NCBI RefSeq assembly: GCF_007827695.1
Contig: NZ_VITA01000024.1
Location: 1-64,000 of the forward strand
Direction: 5' to 3'
DNA from: Sinorhizobium medicae
GTDB lineage: Bacteria; Pseudomonadota; Alphaproteobacteria; Rhizobiales; Rhizobiaceae
Length of the DNA: 64,000 bases
Below are positions 38,407 to 46,656 of the stretch, in pieces; the stretch's first letter is position 1; every line of letters starts with the position of its first letter. The notes below the pieces were generated by a model. That model saw only the letters and a list, made by a program, of their open reading frames with translations. It did not search any database and was not told where the DNA came from. The translations under genes were made by a program, and so were the position numbers.

Positions 38407-38502
38407 GCTTAAGTGGACACTATGGCGTATCCGATCTCGGAGAAGCGCGCCGAAGCGCAATCGACCTCTCCGGCCTGCGGAGGCAGCTTATCTAGATCGA
38501 GA

Positions 38503-39093
38503 TCAGCGCGACACCTGTCCCCATTCCTCGGGGATGGTCGCATTCGTCGCCACGAACTCGAGGCCCGTGTCGGTCGGGTCATTGTCGAACTGCTGCTCGG
38601 CCTGCGAGCGCTTGACGCCGGTCGAGCCGCGCGCCGATCGTCCCGGCGGTTGCAGGTCGATCATCATCGTCAGCGTTCGTTCGGAGCCTGAGACTGCACC
38701 CTCGTTGTAGCGCACCTGGTCGATCTCGTAGATGGTCGAGACCAGTACCCCGACGACGTTGCTGCTGCCCGGCTCGCCGGCGAGCGAAGTGATGATGGCC
38801 GGCGTGTTCTGGTAGTTGAACTCCTCGATCCTCGCGACCGCGTCCTCGGGATCGGTCACCGGAATACTAGAGAAGACGATGGTCCGCGTGGTAACGGCCA
38901 CGCCGACGGCGCTCACCAGGTCGCCGGGCTGCAGATACCGGTTCGGCAGATACAGCAAGCCGTTATAGGTGAACTTGCGACCGCCGCGGTGATAGCCGAC
39001 CGTTTTGCCGGGCAGATCGAAGCGGATCAGGTCCAGCAGCGCGAATTCGCCGCTCTCAATCAGATCCTCGACCTCGGGAGATAGCACGCTCAT
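38503..39093 (-). CDS. Phage tail tip-associated protein (L/M position)
   Basis: A 196-residue protein located between tape measure and J-like genes. SPEVEDLIESGEFALLDLIRFDLP and the following YNGLLYLPNRYLQPGDLV are like DUF2163/minor tail proteins, which in lambda occupy the M/L positions. Its start overlaps the stop of the next gene upstream (ATGA, 39090-39093). It probably forms part of the tail tip complex. Confidence 0.7.
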   Translation of the reverse strand: MSVLSPEVEDLIESGEFALLDLIRFDLPGKTVGYHRGGRKFTYNGLLYLPNRYLQPGDLVSAVGVAVTTRTIVFSSIPVTDPEDAVARIEEFNYQNTPAIITSLAGEPGSSNVVGVLVSTIYEIDQVRYNEGAVSGSERTLTMMIDLQPPGRSARGSTGVKRSQAEQQFDNDPTDTGLEFVATNATIPEEWGQVSR

Positions 39094-39740
39094 GAGAGGA
39101 ACAACTCCGTTGCGGTAAACTGGACATTATAGTTCGGCCAGGTCTTCGGCAGGCTGAAGCTCCCCGCATCCATTTCCATGATGCAGGATGGCTTCTCGAA
39201 ATGGACGGTGCACGGCAGGGTGAACACCTGCAGGTCGAGACCGAAGCGGATCTTCAGGGTCACGACGCCCGCTGCGCTTGCTGTCGCGGCAAGAGTGATC
39301 CGGTGCAGCGATCGCATGAAGGTGGATTTCCGCACCTCGACATAGTCACCGGGGCCGAGCTTAAAGCCGGCCGGCAGGCCCGAGACGACGATCGCGTTGC
39401 GGTCGGTGATCGACTGCAGCACCGCGTCGCCATTGAATGCCCCGCCACCGGCCTTTACGCCGGAAAGCGGGTTGCTGCCCTGATAGGCAATCGGCCGAGG
39501 CCGGTGCGGATCGTAGCCGGCAATATAACCGCCATCGTTCGCGTCCATGTTGAAGGCGTCGAACAGCGCCGCCTCGGCCGTGGTCAGCTTCGATGCGGAA
39601 TAGGACGCGGCCCAATATGGCGTCCCGGAATAGGCCGTCTCGGTGCGGCGGCCCTCCATGCGGTTGGTATCGCGGATGCGAACCGGATCAAACGCGACCT
39701 GGCCGTAAACCACGCTCGGGAGCGAAATGAGAAACGCCAT
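39090..39740 (-). CDS. Phage minor tail protein
   Basis: A 216-residue protein directly after the tape measure gene, beta-rich (VTLKIRFGLDLQVFTLPCTVHFEKPSC split by short loops). In lambda-like phages this position is a distal tail component. Start and stop codons overlap both neighbours. The family was not identified with certainty. Confidence 0.7.
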   Translation of the reverse strand: MAFLISLPSVVYGQVAFDPVRIRDTNRMEGRRTETAYSGTPYWAASYSASKLTTAEAALFDAFNMDANDGGYIAGYDPHRPRPIAYQGSNPLSGVKAGGGAFNGDAVLQSITDRNAIVVSGLPAGFKLGPGDYVEVRKSTFMRSLHRITLAATASAAGVVTLKIRFGLDLQVFTLPCTVHFEKPSCIMEMDAGSFSLPKTWPNYNVQFTATELFLS

Positions 39741-41611
39741 CAGAGATTTTCCCCGCCGTTCTGGCGATAGTTCGTCCGGGCTTCCTCGTTGCTGCGCACG
39801 ATGCGCACGGTCTGGTCACCGGTCTGCTCGAGGATGCTGGCTAACAAATCCTTGCTCAGTACGATCTCAACGACGGTCCGGCCGCCGCCGCCCTCGCCCT
39901 CTGCCGATGCGCCCGGCATCTTGCTCGGCGCGATGATCCGGCCGTGGCTGGTCGGAGCAAAGAACTCGTCCTCATATTCGTTCACCCGGTAGATGCGCCC
40001 GGGAGAAACATCACCGCCGCCAGCGCGCGCACCGCCATAGCCAAGGAAATCGCCGAGCGTGGTGGTCGGCACGAAGTTGGAGCCAAGACCGCTACCGCCG
40101 CCGAAAATGGAGCTGAACAGCGAGCCGACGAGCCCCTTCCCGTTCGTCTGGACATTGATGATCTCGGACAGCAGCGCCGCGATCGCCTCCTTCGCATCGA
40201 AACTCCCGTCGACGATGCGCATTAGCTGATCGTCGAGAACCTGCCCCATTCGCTCGGCCGCTTCCTCACTGCGCTCATACTGCTCGGCCAGAGCCTCCTC
40301 GGCTGCGAGCTGGCGGTACTTTTCGTCGATGAGCGCCGATATCTGCTGGCCTTCCTTCGAGGTCGCCTCGACACCCGCCTCGCGCAGCGCAATCGTCCGC
40401 TCACGCTCAATGTCAGTAAGGCCGATGATCGCCAGTTCCTCGCGTAGCGACGCGATGACGTCGTCGATCGCCTTCTTTTCTTTCTCGGATTCCGAGACTT
40501 TCTTGGACCGGCCGCCGCCTTTTTCTTCCGTGGGGATCGGCGTCCAGGTCCTCTCGGCTGGGCGATTCATCGGCTTGAGGCGATCGCTCAGGATATTAAC
40601 GATCTTCGCCTCTTCTTCGGCGAGTTTCCGGCTCTCTTCCTTCAGGGCTTCTATCTGCCCGGTGTAGCCGGCAAGGTTGGCGTTCTTGCTGTTTTCAAAA
40701 CCAAGCTTCCTGGCGACATCGGAGAGCTTCTCGTCCTGTCGAGCCTGCGCCTCCTTCTTCTTGAGGATTTCATTCTCGATCTCGAGCCGACGCTCGCCGA
40801 TTTCGGCTTGCCTGCCCTGAAGCGTGCTGTTCATTTGGTTTTGGAAATCGCGAAAACCGTCGATAAATTCCGCCAGACTGTCGGCAGCAGAGACGATGGC
40901 GGATTTCAGCTTCGTACCGACCGTCGTCGCAAGCATGTTGAACTTGCGGTCGACGTCTGCAGCCTTCTGGATCATCTGCTCGTCAAGAACGGTGCCCAGG
41001 TCGTTCGCGGCCCTGATGGTGTCGCGGATGCCCGCTTCACCCGCCTCGATCAGCTGCACGAACTGTTCGCCGCCCGCGCCGCCGAAGATCTCGTCCATGA
41101 TGCGGATCTGTGCCGCCTTGTCGAGCTCGCCCAGGCGGCCGATGATCTCGGTGAAGAGATCAGCCGGATCTTCGAGCTTCTGCTTCAGGTCCTCGGCCGA
41201 GTAGCCGAGGCGCTGGAAGGCCTCTGCTGCCGAGCCGCCGCCGGTGACGATGAATTCGTCGGCCCGAAGGTTCAATTCCTTGATGCCGTCGGTCAGCGCG
41301 TCGACGCCGACACGGTTCTGCTCGGCGACATATTTGAGCTCCTGGAAGCTCTTGACGTCGAGGCCGGCCCGACGCGCCTCGTCGCCGATCGAGGCAATCG
41401 CGCTCGCTGCGTCGCGCAATGCGGTGACGCTGGCGGCGGAGACAAGCCCGGTCACGAGACCGGCGCCGCCGGCCACGAGGTTCTTGATCCGGCCGAAGGA
41501 TGCAACGACGTCAGTTGCCGTCGACTTCGAGAGTGCCCGCACCCGGGCAAGCGCGGACTCGAAGCCCTTCGGATCACCGGAGATCGTGACGGGAATGTCG
41601 GGACGGCTCAT
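39740..41611 (-). CDS. Tail tape measure protein
   Basis: A 623-residue protein with long helical stretches, a central hydrophobic region (LVAGGAGLVTGLVSAASVTALRD around 50-75) and a charged coiled coil (EIGERRLEIENEILKKKEAQ). The C-terminus is Gly-rich. It starts at the ATG at 41611 (MSRPDIPVTISGD). It sets tail length and is ejected with DNA; this length predicts a fairly short siphophage tail. It follows the G/GT chaperone pair, as expected. Confidence 0.85.
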   Translation of the reverse strand: MSRPDIPVTISGDPKGFESALARVRALSKSTATDVVASFGRIKNLVAGGAGLVTGLVSAASVTALRDAASAIASIGDEARRAGLDVKSFQELKYVAEQNRVGVDALTDGIKELNLRADEFIVTGGGSAAEAFQRLGYSAEDLKQKLEDPADLFTEIIGRLGELDKAAQIRIMDEIFGGAGGEQFVQLIEAGEAGIRDTIRAANDLGTVLDEQMIQKAADVDRKFNMLATTVGTKLKSAIVSAADSLAEFIDGFRDFQNQMNSTLQGRQAEIGERRLEIENEILKKKEAQARQDEKLSDVARKLGFENSKNANLAGYTGQIEALKEESRKLAEEEAKIVNILSDRLKPMNRPAERTWTPIPTEEKGGGRSKKVSESEKEKKAIDDVIASLREELAIIGLTDIERERTIALREAGVEATSKEGQQISALIDEKYRQLAAEEALAEQYERSEEAAERMGQVLDDQLMRIVDGSFDAKEAIAALLSEIINVQTNGKGLVGSLFSSIFGGGSGLGSNFVPTTTLGDFLGYGGARAGGGDVSPGRIYRVNEYEDEFFAPTSHGRIIAPSKMPGASAEGEGGGGRTVVEIVLSKDLLASILEQTGDQTVRIVRSNEEARTNYRQNGGENL

Positions 41612-41704
41612 TGGTGACCTCAATTATGGAGAAGATCGCGTCCACCAGTTGACTTCCACTCACGCTGTGCAACTTGTTGCGTTCAACAGCAGCGGAGTGG
41701 AAAC

Positions 41705-41869
41705 GTGGCGGTCGCGATCTTTGTGTTAGGCCTTCTTCAGGTATTCGGCGGCGTACTTGTCGCTTTCGCAGCGAAATCTGCAATGAATGAGATTGTCGGC
41801 GCCATTTCCTTCGGCCTCGGCGTCGTCGGCGCGGCGCTCGGCATCATTATTGCCAAGACTGACGACTAG
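41705..41869 (+). CDS. 54-residue membrane protein with GTG start on the opposite strand
   Basis: GTG at 41705 with GGAG 7 bases upstream. The protein has two hydrophobic segments (VAIFVLGLLQVFGGVLVAFA and ISFGLGVVGAALGIIIA) joined by a short polar loop and ends AKTDD. It fills the gap between the tape measure gene and the tail chaperone genes, running against them. It fits a small accessory membrane protein expressed from its own promoter. Function unknown. Confidence 0.6.
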   Translation: MAVAIFVLGLLQVFGGVLVAFAAKSAMNEIVGAISFGLGVVGAALGIIIAKTDD

Positions 41870-41884
41870 GTGAAACCAAGCTGA

Positions 41885-42148
41885 TCAACTGCCGATCGTC
41901 CGCGCGTTCGGACTGCCCTTCAGCGATGGGCGAACGCCATGCTCTGCGGCAATGCGCCGGACCTCTTCGCGCGAAATGAACGGTCTGGCACGGACATTCC
42001 CGGAAAGCCCCTCCACGGTCATCTCGAATTCCGCCGCCGTCGCCTTCCAGAACATTTCCGGCGACCAGCCGAGCATCTTCGGGTTCGTGGCGATACGGTA
42101 GAGCGACTTGAGATGATCCTTGATCAGGAGGGGCTTACGGGCTTTCCC
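41885..42148 (-). CDS. Tail assembly chaperone T domain, read by -1 frameshift from G
   Basis: This frame lacks a good start of its own near its left boundary but is open from the slippery site at 42148 down to the stop at 41885. After slipping, translation gives KARKPLLIKDHLKSL, then MLGWSPEMFWKATAAEFEM, which resembles small GTA/phage tail chaperones (TAC_2 type). The GT fusion would be about 213 residues. In lambda, GT recruits tail tube subunits to the tape measure. Confidence 0.78.
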   Translation of the reverse strand, partial: GKARKPLLIKDHLKSLYRIATNPKMLGWSPEMFWKATAAEFEMTVEGLSGNVRARPFISREEVRRIAAEHGVRPSLKGSPNARTIGS

Positions 42149-42525
42149 AGGACGGCGTCCCCGGCAATCTGCGATGCCGTCCGCTCATCCCGCCGAATTG
42201 TCCCGGCAGCAATGTGAGCCGACAGCGCCTTTTCGACCGCCTCGCGCCAGGCGAGCTGGTCGGCGGCCGAGATATTGCCGTCGTCGAGGATCTTCGCGGA
42301 AAGCGCCGATATATGATCCTCGTCATCCGCGACGATCAGGCAGCGGACGGCGCAGGCAACCGCCTTCGGCTCGAAGCCGAGGAGACGGCCGTAAAGCTCG
42401 TCGAGCGTGCGGGCGCCGATCGCATCGGAAAGGCGCGCGAGCCCGGAGAAGGTGACGGCGATGCGGAAGTCGATCGAACCGATGCGAACCTCCGCCTCAC
42501 CGCGCAATGGGTTGGCAGGCAACAT
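42124..42525 (-). CDS. Tail assembly chaperone G (Phage_TAC_11-like)
   Basis: A 133-residue protein beginning LPANPLRGEAEVRIGSIDF and continuing with LARLSDAIG and LDELYGRLLGF, the pattern of the GTA/phage tail chaperone family TAC_11. It lies between major tail protein and tape measure, as lambda G does. A GGGAAAG heptamer in the correct phase six codons before its stop allows a fraction of ribosomes to shift into the downstream T frame. Confidence 0.82.
   Translation of the reverse strand: MLPANPLRGEAEVRIGSIDFRIAVTFSGLARLSDAIGARTLDELYGRLLGFEPKAVACAVRCLIVADDEDHISALSAKILDDGNISAADQLAWREAVEKALSAHIAAGTIRRDERTASQIAGDAVLGKPVSPS
42142..42148 (-). promoter_or_regulatory. Programmed -1 frameshift slippery site GGGAAAG
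   Basis: On the minus strand the heptamer reads G GGA AAG in the zero frame of G, the X XXY YYZ form needed for tandem slippage. The -1 frame then stays open into the T frame. This is the same heptamer used in lambda G/GT. Confidence 0.8.
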
Positions 42526-42537
42526 GGAACTCTCCGA

Positions 42538-42948
42538 TTAGACAGCCGGCACGAAGGTGAGAGCGCCGGTCATGGCGCAACGGATGTCGGCCTGCAGCTC
42601 GTTGGTCTTGTCGCCGGAGAAGGTCATCGAGACGAGCATGTCGCCTTCGAAGGTGCCGACGCCGGGCACTGTGACCTGATACTCGGTGATGACCTGGTTG
42701 ACGGCATCGGCGGTTACCGCCTTCATCGTAACGGTATCGACGAAAGCGCCCTGCCCGCTGAAACGGATGGACTGGATGCCGTACATCAGTGCCAGCGTGA
42801 GCTTGCTGCCGGGATCGGTGCAGCTCGGCTTGGTGATATCGATTTCCTCGTTGTTGATCTCGAGGGATCGCTGTTCGGTGATGCAGGCCAGGGTGAAGGC
42901 GCCTGCACCGGTCGAGCGGGCAAGCGTAAGCTGACGGCCGAGAGCCAT
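42538..42948 (-). CDS. Major tail tube protein
   Basis: A 136-residue beta-rich protein starting MALGRQLTLARSTGAGAFT with motifs of the phage major tail protein family (TKPSCTDPGSKLTLALMYG, VPGVGTFEGDMLVSMTFSG). GAGGATTTT precedes the ATG at 42948; the frame is open to 43227 but without family sequence. It polymerises into the tail tube (lambda V position). Confidence 0.85.
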   Translation of the reverse strand: MALGRQLTLARSTGAGAFTLACITEQRSLEINNEEIDITKPSCTDPGSKLTLALMYGIQSIRFSGQGAFVDTVTMKAVTADAVNQVITEYQVTVPGVGTFEGDMLVSMTFSGDKTNELQADIRCAMTGALTFVPAV

Positions 42949-43040
42949 GGCAAAATCCTCTTTTGCTGGTGGGAGTGGTGGCGCTACTGCATGCCGCCCA
43001 AAAGTGTGCAGCGGTTTCGGGATAACGGCATGCAGAGCGT

Positions 43041-43505
43041 TTAGAGCGCAGCCAGTTCCGGATTGGCGGCGAGCGTCTTGTAGGCGATCTGGTAGTTGAG
43101 CGAACCGGCAAGCAGGGAGATGCCGGTCTGCGGGTTCACGAAATACTGCTGCGTCTGCAGCAGTGCTTCGATGACGAGGCCGCCGAAAGTGATGTCCGAC
43201 GCCATCGAAGCCTCGATGAGAGTGCAAATCCGATCAAACTCCTCTTCCGGCTCGTCGTCGCGCAAATGCACGATGATCGACAATGGAAGGAAGCGGTCAT
43301 ACCCATCCTCGCCGGCTGGCCCTGACGAGGGTCGGACCGTCACGATCTCCGATCTGTCGGCCCAGGTGACTGTGAGCGCCGGCAGCTTCTCCTGCGGGAT
43401 CGCGCCCTTGCGGCCCCGCTTCACCTTGTCCGCCGCGGAGAACTCCGGAATGGCGGCAAGGCGCGCGATGACGGCCGCGAAGATCTGGCTGCGGAGATGC
43501 GCCAT
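43041..43505 (-). CDS. Tail terminator-like protein (lambda U position)
   Basis: A 154-residue protein with an N-terminal helix (LRSQIFAAVIARLAAIPEF) and later strands (LPALTVTWADRSE, FLPLSIIVHLRDD), the pattern of gpU/DUF3168-like tail terminators. These cap the tail tube and form the connector to the head. It lies two genes before the tail tube gene, which fits. Confidence 0.75.
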   Translation of the reverse strand: MAHLRSQIFAAVIARLAAIPEFSAADKVKRGRKGAIPQEKLPALTVTWADRSEIVTVRPSSGPAGEDGYDRFLPLSIIVHLRDDEPEEEFDRICTLIEASMASDITFGGLVIEALLQTQQYFVNPQTGISLLAGSLNYQIAYKTLAANPELAAL

Positions 43506-43506
43506 G

Positions 43507-43803
43507 TCAGGCGGCCGTGCGGCCGAGGTCGCGCAGCGCCTGGTTTACGACACCTGCGGAATAGCCGGCCTCGATGATCTGCGCGCGCGCCTTGCCGCTA
43601 TCGAGCAGGCGACCGATATCGGAGCGGATCGCCGAGCGCAGCCGCGACGGCAGTTGCGGCCATGGCCGTTGCGTCATGGCGCCGGCGGTCTGGCGCGCGG
43701 CCTTCTTTTTTGCGCCCTCTTCCGTCGAGAACAGCCCCTGGCAGAGGTCCTCCATCGGATCGACCACGACGGCCGGAGCCTGCTCCTGTTCCTGTGTCTT
43801 CAT
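43507..43803 (-). CDS. Small phage protein between connector and tail terminator genes
   Basis: A 98-residue protein with acidic N-terminus (MKTQEQEQAPAVVVDPMEDL) and a basic helical C-terminal half (QLPSRLRSAIRSDIGRLLDSG). It is one base-pair gap from both neighbours. Not assigned to a family; the position suggests head-tail joining or completion. Confidence 0.6.
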   Translation of the reverse strand: MKTQEQEQAPAVVVDPMEDLCQGLFSTEEGAKKKAARQTAGAMTQRPWPQLPSRLRSAIRSDIGRLLDSGKARAQIIEAGYSAGVVNQALRDLGRTAA

Positions 43804-43805
43804 GA

Positions 43806-44132
43806 TCAGATATCTCCGGCAAGCGAGATGCGGAGCATGGCCCGCGCATCGTCGTCGATGTTAATGACCTGGTAGGTGACGCCGCCGATCGCGACGCTAT
43901 CGCGCTGGCTGGCGAGACCGGGCACGGCGGAGGCGGAGACGGCGAGCAGATGCGTGGTGCCTTGGACGGCCTGCTCCTGCTCCTCCGCCAGATCGGTTTC
44001 CCGCCACACGCGCAGGATGACCCGGACGGCGGGCCTCGCGACGCCGTCGACCGTGAACACGGCGTCGGCATTGCCGAAGGCCTTGGCGAACTTCGGCCCC
44101 ATCCGTTCGAACATGGCGGGACGCGGCGTCAT
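43806..44132 (-). CDS. Head-tail attachment protein (lambda FII-like)
   Basis: A 108-residue protein, MFERMGPKFAKAFGNADAVF followed by strands ending GGVTYQVINIDDD. This is the size and pattern of gpFII/Gifsy-type head-tail joining proteins. Its start overlaps the stop of the coiled-coil gene (ATGA, 44129-44132). Confidence 0.75.
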   Translation of the reverse strand: MTPRPAMFERMGPKFAKAFGNADAVFTVDGVARPAVRVILRVWRETDLAEEQEQAVQGTTHLLAVSASAVPGLASQRDSVAIGGVTYQVINIDDDARAMLRISLAGDI

Positions 44133-44596
44133 TTCGGAGCCGTCAACTTTTTAATCTCGGCCTGAAGCTTGGTGACTTCGCCGGCCAGGGTCGCATTGTC
44201 GGCCTCAAGCTTTTCCACCTCAGCCTGAAGCTTGGTGACTTCGCCGGCCAGCGTCGCATTGTCGGCCTCAAGCTGCTCGTTCTGCTTCAGCAGCGTGCTG
44301 CGATCGCCGATCGCGCTGTCACGCTCCGCCGTCAGCCGGTCATTGTCGGCCGAAAGCTTGTCGTTGTCGGCCGAGAGCTTCTCGATCGCCTCGCGAAGCC
44401 TGTCGATATCCACAGAAGGCACGGGCGCCGCGGCCGTCGCCTCGGGACCGGCGGTAAAGGCACCAAAATTCTTGCGGAAATTTTCCGCTTCCTCGGCCGT
44501 GATCCCGCCGGTACCGACCGGAACCGGCTCACCCGGCCGATAGGATTTCTTGCCGACCTTGACGGTCACATTGAACTGCTCGGTTTTCTTGCTCAT
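44129..44596 (-). CDS. Coiled-coil phage protein in the FI position, with a perfect 21-residue repeat
   Basis: A 155-residue protein. A short N-terminal domain (MSKKTEQFNVTVKVGKKSYR) with an EEAENFRKNFG helix precedes a linker and a C-terminal coiled coil of Leu/Asp/Asn heptads. The unit EADNATLAGEVTKLQAE occurs twice, and the DNA repeats of about 63 bases are nearly identical. In lambda the gene between E and FII is FI, which helps terminase dock to proheads. Confidence 0.7.
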   Translation of the reverse strand: MSKKTEQFNVTVKVGKKSYRPGEPVPVGTGGITAEEAENFRKNFGAFTAGPEATAAAPVPSVDIDRLREAIEKLSADNDKLSADNDRLTAERDSAIGDRSTLLKQNEQLEADNATLAGEVTKLQAEVEKLEADNATLAGEVTKLQAEIKKLTAPK

Positions 44597-44672
44597 CGGA
44601 GCGTCCTTTCAAGTCCCGATATCCGCCGGCTGGAGACCGGCGGATATGCGGGCGAAGACGGGTTGGAAGGGA

Positions 44673-45704
44673 TTAGCGGACCAGCGCGAACAGGCTGGCG
44701 TCCGGCTCCGGAGCGATCGGAAGCGGTGCTGCCTGCGTCTGGACGATGGTTCGCGACGGGTTCCGTTCCCGCCACATGTCGGGGAAGCGCTCCATCGACA
44801 GGAGCGCGTCGTTGTCGAGGATGGCGCCGTAGGCGAAGTGGCCCATGAAACCGAAGGGATCGAAGATCCCGACGCCCATGGACGGCCAGAAGTTGTTGCG
44901 CACCCCGCCGACTGTGTAGGGCTGCGAATACTGGATGAAGGTCAGCTCGCCGATGGTGCCGAGAACCGCGTAATACTTGTTCTCCGCTCCGGTGCTGACC
45001 GGCCCCAGCTGCATGATGCCGCCATCCTGGCGCCGGTTGTCGAGCGCCTCGAGGAAGCGCGGCGACTTCTTCAGGAGACCCGCAGCGCCCGGCCCGAGCA
45101 GGACCTCGCGGGCGGTGAAGCCGCTGGTATCGGAAAGCAGCTGCACCCACGCCTCGATATCGTCCATCGCATCGACGCCAGCTTCGCCCCAGCGCGCTGC
45201 GCCGGCGAGTGCGATCGTCAGCGCGGCATTGCGGCCGAAGTTGACGGTCTGCGTCGGATAGTCCTCGCCCTCGACGATCACCTGACCGGTGCGGATAACC
45301 TGCGAGCACATGAACTCCTCGCGCCGCGTGATCCGCTGGTCCTGGTCGTCGATGATCGTCGCCAGATTGTAGGCGTAGCGCTGCGCCGGCGAGTTGCGGC
45401 CGCCGATCGGCTCGCCCGGCATGCGGATCATGTTGCCGCCCGGTCGCAACGTGTTCTGCGGCTTGACGTAGGCCGGCGTGAAGCTGGTCGCCTTGAAGCC
45501 GCGGTTGGCCGAGTCCTTGCCCGGCACGTCCGGATGGACAAACGGCGCAAGCTCGCGATCCGGCAGGATCTTGTCGAAGACGATCTGTTCCATGTCGGAA
45601 AGAACCGTGGTCGAGAAATAGCGATCGCGCAGGAATGCTTCCGGGCGATCGCGGGGCGGCAGAACCGCGACGAGTTCTGCGGTGGAGAGAAGAAGTTCTT
45701 CCAT
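44673..45704 (-). CDS. Major capsid protein, lambda E family
   Basis: A 343-residue protein of the Phage_cap_E family: DRYFSTTVLSDMEQIVFDKI, SFTPAYVKPQNTLRPG and IQYSQPYTVGGVRNNFWP are typical. It forms the HK97-fold shell, stabilised by the decoration protein encoded just upstream. The gene order (protease, scaffold-like, decoration, capsid) matches lambda C-D-E. Confidence 0.93.
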   Translation of the reverse strand: MEELLLSTAELVAVLPPRDRPEAFLRDRYFSTTVLSDMEQIVFDKILPDRELAPFVHPDVPGKDSANRGFKATSFTPAYVKPQNTLRPGGNMIRMPGEPIGGRNSPAQRYAYNLATIIDDQDQRITRREEFMCSQVIRTGQVIVEGEDYPTQTVNFGRNAALTIALAGAARWGEAGVDAMDDIEAWVQLLSDTSGFTAREVLLGPGAAGLLKKSPRFLEALDNRRQDGGIMQLGPVSTGAENKYYAVLGTIGELTFIQYSQPYTVGGVRNNFWPSMGVGIFDPFGFMGHFAYGAILDNDALLSMERFPDMWRERNPSRTIVQTQAAPLPIAPEPDASLFALVR

Positions 45705-45729
45705 GTGTGGTGTCCTTTCGGTCTCGGGC

Positions 45730-46086
45730 TTACTTCAGGACGCGCACGTAGAGGGGAGCGCCTGCCTTGCGGAAAGCGACCTCGACGGTAGCGGCCGTGT
45801 GTCCGGCGCCCAGAATGAGTTTCGTCGAATCGAAGGCGCCGCTCGCGTAAACCGCGGCGACGACGTCACCGGCGGATGCATCGCAATCGGTCGCCAGCAC
45901 CAGGGCGGGCGTCTGCGAGCCGTCAGCCGCGGCCGAAGCGGACAGGGTGTATTTGTCCGATGTGGTGATGTTGCCGAGGACAGCACCCCGCTTGAGATTC
46001 TGGCCGCTGACGATGGTGACGTTGCGGGTGATGACCGGCACGTCGGAGACGAGCAGGTCGTTCGGGGCGAAGGTGGCTTCTCCCAT
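45730..46086 (-). CDS. Head decoration protein (lambda D-like)
   Basis: A 118-residue protein with VIVR-type N-terminus (NVTIVSGQNLKRGAVLG) and ALVLATDCDASAGD, the signature of lambda gpD/HDPD proteins, which bind as trimers on the expanded capsid. It sits directly before the capsid gene. Confidence 0.9.
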   Translation of the reverse strand: MGEATFAPNDLLVSDVPVITRNVTIVSGQNLKRGAVLGNITTSDKYTLSASAAADGSQTPALVLATDCDASAGDVVAAVYASGAFDSTKLILGAGHTAATVEVAFRKAGAPLYVRVLK

Positions 46087-46088
46087 GA

Positions 46089-46631
46089 TCAGGAATCCTT
46101 CCGGTTACGGCCGTGGCGGGCCAGGATGGTGGAGCGGACGGTGGAGATCACCGCCTGTTTCTCGGTGGCCTTGCCGCCGCCCGGTGTGCCGGCGCCGAGC
46201 GTCGGGCTCTTTCCGGCCATGCGACCGGCGAGGCGCGAACCGCCGGCGGAAGCAGACGAGAGAAGCGCACCCGCTTCCTTGGCCGAGTAGAACTTCGAGC
46301 CGAAGGCAAGCTCGGCGGCGAGGCCCGGATTGTTCTCGGCCTTCGGGTGGGTGAGGATCGAGCGTATACGACCCTGCTCGGCGCGGCGGATTGCGCTTGC
46401 CGACGTCTTGCCGTCGTCGGTCTCTTCTTCCTCGGTTTCGGCGCTGGTGTTCTCCTCCTCGGTCTCGCTCTCCGGGTCGGAAGGGGTATCCTCGGCGGAG
46501 GTGTCCTCCTCCTCGGTTTCGAGCACTTCCTCGTCTTCCGGCCGCTCGTCTTCCAGCCGGGAGCCCTTCTTGCCGCTAATCGCGGCGAGCACGCTCCGCG
46601 TGAGCGCGCTGCTACGCGTCAAGTTCGACAT
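46089..46631 (-). CDS. Acidic scaffold-like head protein
   Basis: A 180-residue protein with a long Glu/Asp/Ser/Thr-rich stretch (residues 25-70) and a C-terminal helical part containing EQGRIRSILTHPKAENNPGL, which recurs at the C-terminus of other phage capsid proteases and scaffolds. It lies between the S49 protease and decoration genes, the place of the Nu3 scaffold, which in lambda is nested within C. Here it is a separate gene. Confidence 0.7.
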   Translation of the reverse strand: MSNLTRSSALTRSVLAAISGKKGSRLEDERPEDEEVLETEEEDTSAEDTPSDPESETEEENTSAETEEEETDDGKTSASAIRRAEQGRIRSILTHPKAENNPGLAAELAFGSKFYSAKEAGALLSSASAGGSRLAGRMAGKSPTLGAGTPGGGKATEKQAVISTVRSTILARHGRNRKDS

Positions 46632-46656
46632 TCGTCGTCTCCAGTTGATGTTGGGG

